Assembly: GCA_038110535.1 (NCBI GenBank)
Contig: JAYNJW010000079.1
Location: 1-5,403, forward strand
Direction of reading: 5' to 3'
Length of the DNA stretch: 5,403 nucleotides
Source: Chordibacter sp038110535
Lineage (GTDB): Bacteria; Verrucomicrobiota; Verrucomicrobiia; Opitutales; Seribacteraceae
The translations under genes were made by a program, and so were the position numbers. Below the pieces are notes generated by a model. That model worked only from the letters and a program-made list of their open reading frames with translations, did no database searches and was not told where the DNA came from. Of this stretch, positions 1 through 5,352 are shown piece by piece. Within the stretch, counting starts at the first letter, position 1. Each line of letters opens with the position of its first letter.

Positions 1-1352
1 CGTGGTTCGTATTTATTGTTGAAAGGTATACCAATACGGTCGACCACATAGGCGTTCTGATCATCGGTGGAAAGCTCCCCTTTTGTTACAATTGGATCGT
101 CCCACTGGACAGAACCTCCCTTGGTGAATGCGGATAAATTCTCTGCCCGACCGGAAGCAGATTGAATCGCTGGTTGGTAAGCAGGATCTCCTGCCCAAAT
201 ACCAATCTTGGTGCGGTGTTTCCCCTTAGGCAGATGGAGCAGAAGTAAATTACGCTGAAAATGAAGTTCTGCATGTGGCGGACCATCGGTGACCAGAAAA
301 TTGCACTTATTTCCCTGCCAATTCAGAGACCAGGTAGCTGCTACCTTTTTTGCACTTTCTCCTTCAGCAAGTACAACCCAGGAATCCTCAGGTAAATCGG
401 CTTCCAAAGTGCGAGTAAAGGCTTCAAAACCCTGACCTGAAACATATCCTGGCATATCCAATACACTACCCTGCCCCACACTGTAGGAAAAAATCACCCG
501 GCCATCGTGGATATAATGTCCCTTAAAGTGTGCCCAGTCTTTGGGAAGAGCCCCCATGGGAGGAAAGGATTTGTAGGGCTGGGGTCGCGGATCCTCCAGC
601 TTAAAAACTTTTGCCTTGAGAGGAGTAATTCCAGTTGCAGGGTCGCCCATTACAGGCAGACCAACAAAAGGTTGAGAGTCTAAACTTTTGGCTACTTTGG
701 CCCAGCCAGGGCGAATACCGGTTTGGAAAAGATTGTGCTCATACTTGGTGACCGCGGCACTTCCATGAGCCCCGCCGAAAGGCATACCCTTGGTTTCCAG
801 GCTTTGTGGATTCATCCAGGCAAAAGAGTAAGAAAGGGTCTCACTATCGAAAACCATCACCGCCCGGCGGTCCGGGCCAAGGGGTACGAGATGGGCCCGG
901 GGAACGATATAGGCAATCCCGGTGGAGTTTGTCTCTATGGCTGTGGATACCACCGGGCCAAACCGTTTGGTAAAGAAACCCTTTTTTGAAGTATGCTTCG
1001 GTTGGGCAACCTGCTCTGGTTTGTAGGCAACCGCATGCTCAATCACTTCCTCCGCAATTTGTTTAATCTGCTCATCGGTAAGATCGAGATGTCCACCTTT
1101 CGCAGGCATCTTGACTAACGCCTGAGAATCGGGGGAACTACCGTTTACGATAAAGTTTACCACTGCATCCAACCCTCCTTCATTGACCACCTTGGAGGTG
1201 AGCAGACTGGGAAATACCCCACCCACTCCATTAAGATCGGGACCATGGCAGGGAGCACAACGCTGGGTAACCAGATCCGATGGCTTAGTTACAGCCAGTA
1301 GTTGCGAGGAAAAAGAAAGAATACTAAGACCAAAAATGGTGCGGATCATCAT
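1..1352 (-). CDS. Secreted c-type cytochrome fused to a DUF6797-like domain (C-terminus outside window)
   Basis: Reading leftwards from ATG at 1352 the frame is open for 450 codons and leaves the window without a stop. Residues 1-20 (MMIRTIFGLSILSFSSQLLA) look like a signal peptide. A small class I cytochrome c domain follows: CAPCH at 32-36 binds heme covalently, and Met82 in KMPAKGGHLDLTDEQ is the likely distal ligand. From FGPVVS at about 131 onwards the protein matches, from memory, DUF6797 of Verrucomicrobiota: FGGAHGS near 192-198, RPGWA at 214-218, DPRPQPY near 254-260, LPKDWAHFKGHYIHDGRV at 269-286, and SYSVGQGSVLDMPG after it. Such proteins usually continue into beta-propeller or further heme-binding regions, which would lie beyond the left edge. 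It sits 43 bases after the sulfatase stop with no strong terminator between (only a 6-bp AT-rich inverted repeat at 1382-1399), so co-transcription is likely. No clear Shine-Dalgarno precedes it; ATG at 1349 is an equal alternative start. The biochemical role is unproven; periplasmic electron transfer is inferred from the heme motif. Confidence 0.85.
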   Translation of the reverse strand, partial: MMIRTIFGLSILSFSSQLLAVTKPSDLVTQRCAPCHGPDLNGVGGVFPSLLTSKVVNEGGLDAVVNFIVNGSSPDSQALVKMPAKGGHLDLTDEQIKQIAEEVIEHAVAYKPEQVAQPKHTSKKGFFTKRFGPVVSTAIETNSTGIAYIVPRAHLVPLGPDRRAVMVFDSETLSYSFAWMNPQSLETKGMPFGGAHGSAAVTKYEHNLFQTGIRPGWAKVAKSLDSQPFVGLPVMGDPATGITPLKAKVFKLEDPRPQPYKSFPPMGALPKDWAHFKGHYIHDGRVIFSYSVGQGSVLDMPGYVSGQGFEAFTRTLEADLPEDSWVVLAEGESAKKVAATWSLNWQGNKCNFLVTDGPPHAELHFQRNLLLLHLPKGKHRTKIGIWAGDPAYQPAIQSASGRAENLSAFTKGGSVQWDDPIVTKGELSTDDQNAYVVDRIGIPFNNKYEP

Positions 1353-1395
1353 AACCAAGAGAACGGGTTTGGGTTACAAATATAGAAATGTAATT

Positions 1396-2793
1396 CTATT
1401 TTTTAGCCAAGGGAGTGTGTGCCTCTTCCATAATCTTTTTGATTTTGGCAACGATCTCTGGATTGGCATCTGCCAAGTTTTTTGACTCTCCAGGATCCTT
1501 GCTCAGATCGTAAAGTTCGATCTTACCAGTTCGATTTTTCCACTTTTTCCAACCCCGCAGTATCCCCTTCCATTTTCCCATGCGTACAGCCCGGTCGTGA
1601 TCCTTGGTCTGCGGATGCTCAAAATAGAGATAGTCGTGCTTCTTTTGACTAGTCGTCCCCTTGAGAGTTGGAAGAAAGGAGATTCCATCGGATTGTTTAG
1701 GGGTTGGTTGACCAGTCAGACCCGCCATGGTCGCAACCACATCCCAAAAGGCACAGATGTGATCACTCTTCGTGCCCGGTTTAATCTGACTGGGCCAGCG
1801 GGCAAGAAAGGGAGCATTGATTCCACCCTCGTACAGATCGCGTTTAATTCCACGCAACGGGCCATTGGAATTCCAAAATTTAGGATCATGTCCGCCCTCC
1901 TGATGAGTCCCATTATCACTGGTAAAAAGGATCAGGGTATTATCGTCCACTCCCAGCTTGGCAACTAAATCGAGTAACAGACCGATCTGGTTATCGAAAT
2001 TCTCCATCATCGCCGCATATCCAGCGATGGGGTTTTGCACATCCGGACAATGCTCGCCTGGACCCGCACCATACTTGCCCACGCGACCATCAAACTCTCG
2101 ATAAACCTTACTCCATTTTTCATGCAGTTCTGTGGGGGCATGCATCGCAGCGTGAGGAACGGCGGTGGGAATATAACAAAAGAAAGGTTTTTTCTGTTTC
2201 ACACTTTTTTCGATGAAGGAAAACGCATCCTCCATAATCAAGTCATGGATAAAAGTTCCTTCCTCAAGAGGGATTTCCTTACCATCACGGACGATACTGG
2301 TGGGATAATAGGTATGAGCAATGGCCTGGCTTTTCCATCCGCTGAAGTGGTCGAATCCATGAGTCATGGGGTTCTGGGCACCCGATTCATTGGTATGGCC
2401 AAGACCCCACTTTCCGAATGCACCGGTTGCATAACCCGCATTTTTGAAAATGCGAGGCAAGGTGACCATTTTAGAGTCCAACGCAAGGGTTGGTTCATGA
2501 CCATTTCCCCGGCAATGAACATGGCCTGGATGCTGACCAGTCATCAGAACCGCCCGGGAAGGCGAGCATACGGTATTGCCGGAATAATGACTGGAAAACT
2601 TCATGCCCTCGCTAGCCAGCCGGTCAATATTGGGAGTTTTGAGTTTTTTCTGTCCGTAACAGCCGAGGTCTCCTTTACCAAGATCGTCTGCCAATACATA
2701 AATCACATTGGTGGGCTTGTCCGCTTGAGCAAGTAAGGAGCAAAAAGAAACAGAAATTAAAAATATCGAAGAAAATATCCTAAATTTAAACAT
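1396..2793 (-). CDS. Secreted family S1 sulfatase (arylsulfatase A-like)
   Basis: Encodes a 465-residue sulfatase that should hydrolyse sulfate esters, probably on a polysaccharide, in the periplasm or outside the cell. Residues 1-23 (MFKFRIFSSIFLISVSFCS...) form a signal peptide. The fold then starts with NVIYVLADDLG; Asp36 and Asp37 are metal ligands. CSPSR at 76-80 is the canonical signature whose Cys76 is oxidised to formylglycine. Lys128 and His133 (FGKWGLGH), His214 (VPHAAMHAP), the metal pair Asp293-Asn294 (TSDNGTH) and Lys317 (GPLRGIKRDLYEGG) complete the active site. The usual C-terminal YDLSKDPGESKNLA segment is present, and the length is normal. The frame is open to an ATG at 2850, but that codon lies in the U-tract of the upstream terminator and would put 19 polar residues before the signal peptide. 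ATG 2793 has AAGG (2802-2805) 8 bases upstream and is preferred. The GHVHCRGN stretch resembles subfamilies acting on galactose or GalNAc 4-sulfates; the substrate is a guess. Confidence 0.93.
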   Translation of the reverse strand: MFKFRIFSSIFLISVSFCSLLAQADKPTNVIYVLADDLGKGDLGCYGQKKLKTPNIDRLASEGMKFSSHYSGNTVCSPSRAVLMTGQHPGHVHCRGNGHEPTLALDSKMVTLPRIFKNAGYATGAFGKWGLGHTNESGAQNPMTHGFDHFSGWKSQAIAHTYYPTSIVRDGKEIPLEEGTFIHDLIMEDAFSFIEKSVKQKKPFFCYIPTAVPHAAMHAPTELHEKWSKVYREFDGRVGKYGAGPGEHCPDVQNPIAGYAAMMENFDNQIGLLLDLVAKLGVDDNTLILFTSDNGTHQEGGHDPKFWNSNGPLRGIKRDLYEGGINAPFLARWPSQIKPGTKSDHICAFWDVVATMAGLTGQPTPKQSDGISFLPTLKGTTSQKKHDYLYFEHPQTKDHDRAVRMGKWKGILRGWKKWKNRTGKIELYDLSKDPGESKNLADANPEIVAKIKKIMEEAHTPLAKK

Positions 2794-2845
2794 AGGTCGA
2801 ACCTTGTAAGAATCTACTAATCGGGCAAACCCATATTTAGAATTT

Positions 2846-2851
2846 ATCATA
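2846..2851 (-). promoter_or_regulatory. Possible -10 box (TATGAT) for the sulfatase gene
   Basis: On the minus strand TATGAT lies just after the terminator stem, about 50 bases upstream of the preferred sulfatase start at 2793. The best -35 candidate, TTCGGA, is 16 bases upstream inside the terminator loop and stem and matches only three of six consensus positions. Transcription of the sulfatase could start here or come from read-through of the terminator. Weak evidence, mainly position and the good -10. Confidence 0.22.
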
Positions 2852-2885
2852 AATAAAAAGGGAGGCGTCCGAAAACGCCTCCCTT
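2851..2885 (-). terminator. Strong rho-independent terminator of the small-protein unit
   Basis: A perfect inverted repeat, GGGAGGCGT (2860-2868) and ACGCCTCCC (2875-2883), is extended to 11 bp by two A-T pairs and has a six-base loop. Read on the minus strand the stem is followed by TTTTTATTT, the classic U-tract. It lies 29 bases after the stop of the 77-aa small protein and before the sulfatase start, so it ends the small-protein transcript. The plus strand has a less convincing tail (TTCTT), so minus-strand function is favoured. Confidence 0.9.
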
Positions 2886-2893
2886 CTTAATAA

Positions 2894-2908
2894 GACTAAT
2901 CCTTAGTC
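2894..2908 (-). repeat. Short hairpin between the 77-aa gene and its terminator
   Basis: GACTAA (2894-2899) and TTAGTC (2903-2908) form a perfect 6-bp stem with a three-base loop. It lies between the stop codon at 2915 and the main terminator stem, so the transcript would end in two consecutive hairpins. No U-tract follows it, so it is not a terminator on its own; it could protect the 3' end. Confidence 0.4.
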
Positions 2909-2914
2909 CGTTCG

Positions 2915-3148
2915 TCAGCCTTTGCGACTTAGAACCGACATCACAATCAACAAGGCCACAATACTGGCCAAGCTGGCACCAGCACCGATGAATGAATTCA
3001 CCACGCTGGTAATGTTTCCGATGATGTCAATTCCACCACCACCGGTACCGAACACGACTTGAACCACTACGAGCAGTCCGATCGCGCCGATGAGGATTTC
3101 CGTAAGTCCGCCAATGGCGTCCTTGAGTTTACTGGCTACGTTATCCAT
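2915..3148 (-). CDS. Small hydrophobic two-helix membrane protein, second of a tandem paralogous pair
   Basis: A 77-residue protein of no family I recognise. The N-terminus (MDNVASKLKDAIGGL) is amphipathic and has no cleavable signal. A first hydrophobic helix spans about 16-33, followed by FGTGGGG (33-39). A weakly polar stretch with IIGNITSVVN (42-51) comes next, then a glycine/alanine turn and a second hydrophobic helix (about 58-73) ending in the basic SRKG. Charge placement suggests a helical hairpin with both ends in the cytoplasm. It is about 30% identical to the 78-residue protein encoded just upstream: FGTG, NIT, the following V and N, and Arg75 are shared with at most a one-residue offset in the middle. 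Asn and Phe codons are mostly C-ending and ATC is common, which suggests good expression. A six-G run (3157-3162) lies 8 bases before the start. Holin-like, pilin-like or bacteriocin-like roles are conceivable, but no partner gene supports any of them. Confidence 0.85.
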   Translation of the reverse strand: MDNVASKLKDAIGGLTEILIGAIGLLVVVQVVFGTGGGGIDIIGNITSVVNSFIGAGASLASIVALLIVMSVLSRKG

Positions 3149-3156
3149 TTTTTTGT

Positions 3157-3162
3157 CCCCCC
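3157..3162 (-). promoter_or_regulatory. Ribosome binding site made of six consecutive G
   Basis: On the minus strand GGGGGG is followed by ACAAAAAA and then ATG of the 77-aa gene, an 8-base spacer. A pure G run is an unusual Shine-Dalgarno form but can pair with the CCUCC anti-SD through G-U and G-C pairs. The A-rich spacer should keep the start region open. Confidence 0.55.
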
Positions 3163-3197
3163 ACTTTTAGGTTAGGTTTGTTTCAGTTTTTCTCAGG

Positions 3198-3223
3198 TTC
3201 ACTCAGTGAAGTTCTCCTTCACT
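3198..3223 (-). repeat. Overlapping alternative hairpins at the gene junction
   Basis: Two stems compete for one arm. TTCACT (3198-3203) pairs with AGTGAA (3205-3210), although a loop of one base would force the innermost pairs open. GTGAAG (3206-3211) pairs with CTTCAC (3217-3222) around a five-base loop. The second stem contains the stop codon of the 78-aa gene (3219-3221). TTCACT occurs as a direct repeat at 3198 and 3218. It could set the ratio of the two small proteins by mRNA processing or pausing; this is inferred only from sequence symmetry. Confidence 0.4.
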
Positions 3224-3455
3224 TATTGCTCCGCTGGAAAATGGCCAAAATCAAAAGAATAGCAATCAGACCGACAAAGCCATTCTGCCCGCCTATCTGG
3301 TTTACTATCTGTGTGATGTTCGCGATGACGCTTCCTCCGAAGATCGCCCCGGTCCCGAAGACGATTTCCACGATTACGCCAAGCGCAATCAATCCGATTC
3401 CTACCTGTGACACGAGTTTGATCCACTCATGCAACTGCGAGATCATATCTTTCAT
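3219..3455 (-). CDS. Small hydrophobic two-helix membrane protein, first of a tandem paralogous pair
   Basis: A 78-residue protein of unknown family, paralogous to the next gene downstream. The amphipathic start MKDMISQLHEWIKLV leads into a first hydrophobic helix (about 17-33) containing one acidic residue, Glu30, in VIVEIVFGTG. Then come a glycine-rich turn (AIFGGS), an amphipathic ANITQIVNQIGG segment (45-56) and a second hydrophobic helix (about 60-73) ending in QRSNK. The first 36 residues align without gaps to the paralogue, with 14 identities; Glu30 faces Gln30 there. The start is well supported: AGAGAGG (3463-3469) ends 7 bases before ATG. The stop is 70 bases from the next start, so the two genes probably share one transcript from the promoter near 3580. 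ATP synthase subunit c has a similar size and topology, but its polar RQP-type loop and its carboxylate in helix 2 are absent. Function unknown. Confidence 0.87.
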   Translation of the reverse strand: MKDMISQLHEWIKLVSQVGIGLIALGVIVEIVFGTGAIFGGSVIANITQIVNQIGGQNGFVGLIAILLILAIFQRSNK

Positions 3456-3471
3456 GTGTTTACCTCTCTGT

Positions 3472-3518
3472 TGAGTTTCAGAGCCAAGGGTGCCCCGCTT
3501 CGATCAAGCCGAAACTCA
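3472..3518 (-). promoter_or_regulatory. Structured 5' leader of the small-protein mRNA
   Basis: TGAGTTTC (3472-3479) and GAAACTCA (3511-3518) form a perfect 8-bp closing stem around 31 bases. Inside, GCTT/AAGC (3497-3500 with 3506-3509) and GGG/CCC (3488-3490 with 3494-3496) can each form a small hairpin, which gives a branched fold. It ends 3 bases before the Shine-Dalgarno of the 78-aa gene, a position suited to translational control or to a 5' stabilising structure. It does not match any riboswitch class I can name. Confidence 0.45.
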
Positions 3519-3556
3519 GTAAGAGCATTCACCATCCTTGACATCACCTATATTTA

Positions 3557-3585
3557 ATCAGATCAACTTATAAACAACTTGTCAA
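3557..3585 (-). promoter_or_regulatory. Sigma70-type promoter of the small-protein pair
   Basis: On the minus strand a perfect -35 hexamer TTGACA (3585-3580) is separated by exactly 17 bases from TCTGAT (3562-3557), which matches four of six positions of TATAAT including the last two. The surroundings are AT-rich. Transcription would begin near 3550, giving a leader of roughly 95 bases before the 78-aa gene. Confidence 0.6.
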
Positions 3586-3721
3586 CACCTTATCATTAAT
3601 CGTATTCATGACTTAATTTAATAATTTTCATTACTCTAGCTAGGCGACATGGTAAATGGAACTTCATGGGCAGGACTAACTGATGTTATTAACGTGAACA
3701 AAACTTAAGAGTGTGAATCAA
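3586..3721. other. AT-rich gene-free stretch between terminator and promoter
   Basis: No supported gene. The only frames are tiny: 19 codons on the plus strand from 3649, and 23 on the minus strand from near 3666, neither with a convincing ribosome site. The sequence is AT-rich upstream of the -35 box, so it may act as an UP-type element or regulator-binding region. CTAGCTAG (3636-3643) is a short palindrome with no assigned role. Confidence 0.5.
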
Positions 3722-3761
3722 AAACTAACCCCATAAAGGGTCCCACCCTAGGGTGGTAGTT
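3722..3761 (-). terminator. Branched GC-rich terminator-like structure after the SGSH-like sulfatase
   Basis: It begins 15 bases beyond the sulfatase stop. AACTA (3723-3727) pairs with TAGTT (3757-3761) and encloses two adjacent hairpins. These are ACCC/GGGT (3728-3731 with 3738-3741) and the perfect 14-base palindrome CCACCCTAGGGTGG (3743-3756). The minus strand then reads TTAGTTTTTGA, a short U-tract. A three-way-junction terminator is atypical; a simpler alternative stem using only the palindrome is possible, but it would lack an adjacent U-run. Confidence 0.5.
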
Positions 3762-3776
3762 ATCCATTAAAGAGGC

Positions 3777-5225
3777 TTACCTCGATTCCTTAAGTAAGTG
3801 TCTTACTTTATCGTATTCAGGGTTGATACATTTCTCTCCCCATCTTTTTAAAGTAGATAACAGACCGAGATCTGATTCCGCCAATTGGCCCTGGTCCCCC
3901 GTTTTTCTAATCCATTCTGCGAGAAAATTTCGGTGACGGTTTAAGTCGGCTTTGTATTTTGGATCAGTTGCGAGGTTGTGAATCTCATGAGGATCCGTGG
4001 AGAGATCATATAATTCCTCAGGTTCTTTTCCTACAGGGTCGAAGAAAATCATCTGTACTTCATTCATTTCTCCAGCGGCCATCATCTCCCGGAACTTTTG
4101 GGAAACCGGCCAAGGATCTTTGTAACTGGGTTGCATGAAGGGCCGGTCATTAGTGTAATTGCGAAGATATTTGAAGCGGGGCGTGATGACCGCACGAATT
4201 TTCTCGATGGTAAAATCGCAACGATCACGGGCAGATATGGTATATTTTTTAGGCTGGTAGTCTTTGGCCAAAAAATCCTGTCCCTCCATATTTTTCGGAA
4301 TAGGCAAACCAGCCACAGCTAACGAGGTGGGTGCTAAATCAATGCTATTAATCAGGTCATCTCGAACTTGTTCTCTTTTGATAAGGGGGCCACTCACAAT
4401 GCAAGGCATGTTAATTCCTCCCTCATACAACATCTGTTTGTGCCGGTGAAGTTTGTAACCATGGTCACTGAAAAGAAAAATTACTGTATTGTCGTATAAT
4501 CCATCCCGCTTCAGGGCAGAAACAATTTGGCCAACCTGGTGATCGGTGAAGAGCAGGCAATCATAATGATGGGCAATCTCCTCCCTGACCTCAGGGATAT
4601 CAGGATAGTAAGGGGGGACCGGCACCTTATTGCGGGGAATGACTTTCCTCGCCCGTTTACCCGACTTGCCTCCCGAGATTTGAATCTGTCCGAAAAAGGG
4701 TTTGCCTGCGGGACAACCTGTCCATTCGGAACCATTTTGAGCTCCCTTGAAATTCCACCCTCCTGCATGGTGATCGTAAATTTCATCCTGATCGAATTCA
4801 AAATTAAAATCGTCCTTCATGCTTCCCTCATTAAAGGTAAAATAACCCGAATCCCTAAAAATCCTCGGAAGTAAATTCACCCCTTCGGGCAAAATATTCT
4901 TGTCATATTCCCCCATGGACTTCCCCCGGAAACTGGACCGGCAACTTCGGTGATGGTGAGCTCCTACGCTAGTCTGCATCATTCCAAGGATGGTACCCGA
5001 ACGCATCGCCGAGCAAACGCCGGCCGAGGTATAAAAACGATTGAATCGAATCCCTTCCTTTGCAAGGGCATCGATATGCGGCGTGCGGATGACTTTATCA
5101 CCATAGCAACTGAACCATCCACTGACATCCTCCAAATAAATCCATAGAACATTGGGCCTGTCCTCGCTAGCTAATAGAGAACCACAGAGGAAAAAGAAAA
5201 GAGGCAAAAATTTTAGAATCTTCAT
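3777..5225 (-). CDS. Secreted family S1 sulfatase, N-sulfoglucosamine sulfohydrolase (SGSH/heparan N-sulfatase)-like
   Basis: A 482-residue sulfatase with the signal peptide MKILKFLPLFFFLCGSLLAS. The core begins NVLWIYLEDVSGWFSCYGD; Glu32-Asp33 replace the usual Asp-Asp metal pair. CSAMR at 71-75 is the C-x-A-x-R form of the formylglycine signature, and is followed by MMQTSVGAHHHRS, the pattern I associate with SGSH-like bacterial sulfatases. Asp254-His255 (FSDHG) form the second metal pair, as in iduronate-2-sulfatase, and Lys263 lies in LHRHKQMLYEGG. YDLSTDPHEIHNL near the C-terminus is standard. Length is normal and the frame is intact. The frame is open to ATGs at 5255 and 5267, but these only add polar residues before the signal peptide; ATG 5225 is preferred although it lacks a clear Shine-Dalgarno. 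It should act outside the cytoplasm on a sulfated or N-sulfated glycan; the precise substrate cannot be read from sequence. It is transcribed divergently from the aldolase-like gene. Confidence 0.92.
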   Translation of the reverse strand: MKILKFLPLFFFLCGSLLASEDRPNVLWIYLEDVSGWFSCYGDKVIRTPHIDALAKEGIRFNRFYTSAGVCSAMRSGTILGMMQTSVGAHHHRSCRSSFRGKSMGEYDKNILPEGVNLLPRIFRDSGYFTFNEGSMKDDFNFEFDQDEIYDHHAGGWNFKGAQNGSEWTGCPAGKPFFGQIQISGGKSGKRARKVIPRNKVPVPPYYPDIPEVREEIAHHYDCLLFTDHQVGQIVSALKRDGLYDNTVIFLFSDHGYKLHRHKQMLYEGGINMPCIVSGPLIKREQVRDDLINSIDLAPTSLAVAGLPIPKNMEGQDFLAKDYQPKKYTISARDRCDFTIEKIRAVITPRFKYLRNYTNDRPFMQPSYKDPWPVSQKFREMMAAGEMNEVQMIFFDPVGKEPEELYDLSTDPHEIHNLATDPKYKADLNRHRNFLAEWIRKTGDQGQLAESDLGLLSTLKRWGEKCINPEYDKVRHLLKESR

Positions 5226-5352
5226 CGTTATGAGAAAGTCCAAATTTACCCTCATTGAAAAGTTCATTCTTTTAAGAACAAAATTTTTTCTCTGGAAGGG
5301 TCCTAAATTTCGACTCGTTCAAATGACATCATCTGTTAGGATGTTCCTTCTC
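5226..5352. other. Divergent intergenic region between sulfatase and aldolase-like gene
   Basis: This stretch should hold the start signals of both flanking genes. I see no promoter pair close to consensus on either strand. GTTC...GAAC (5263-5280) forms a partial palindrome, and TAAATTTG on the minus strand (5241-5248) resembles the Bacteroidota -7 element without a matching -33. TTAGGA (5336-5341) is a plausible Shine-Dalgarno for the plus-strand gene. Confidence 0.35.

Noticed and set aside
723..989. Plus-strand open frame opposite the cytochrome-DUF6797 gene
   Set aside because: The minus-strand frame is continuous with recognisable heme and DUF6797-like motifs; this frame is its shadow.
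2035..2736. Plus-strand 233-codon open frame opposite the sulfatase
   Set aside because: It is antisense to a clearly conserved sulfatase, and its translation shows no recognisable domain; it is a shadow of the real gene.
3219..3455. Small protein as ATP synthase subunit c or a circular bacteriocin
   Set aside because: It lacks the polar RQP-type loop and the helix-2 carboxylate of subunit c. It also lacks a leader and neighbouring maturation or transport genes expected for a circular bacteriocin.
3649..3708. 19-codon plus-strand frame starting MVNGTSWAGLT
   Set aside because: Very short, no clear ribosome site, and an in-frame stop just upstream at 3637; nothing distinguishes it from chance.
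2851..3776. The small-protein unit as a mobile insertion between sulfatase genes
   Set aside because: I found no flanking direct or terminal inverted repeats and no recombinase gene, so insertion cannot be supported from this window.
5241..5248. TAAATTTG as a Bacteroidota-type -7 promoter element
   Set aside because: No suitable -33 TTTG/TTG at the right distance, it lies very close to the start codon, and the gene content points to Verrucomicrobiota instead.
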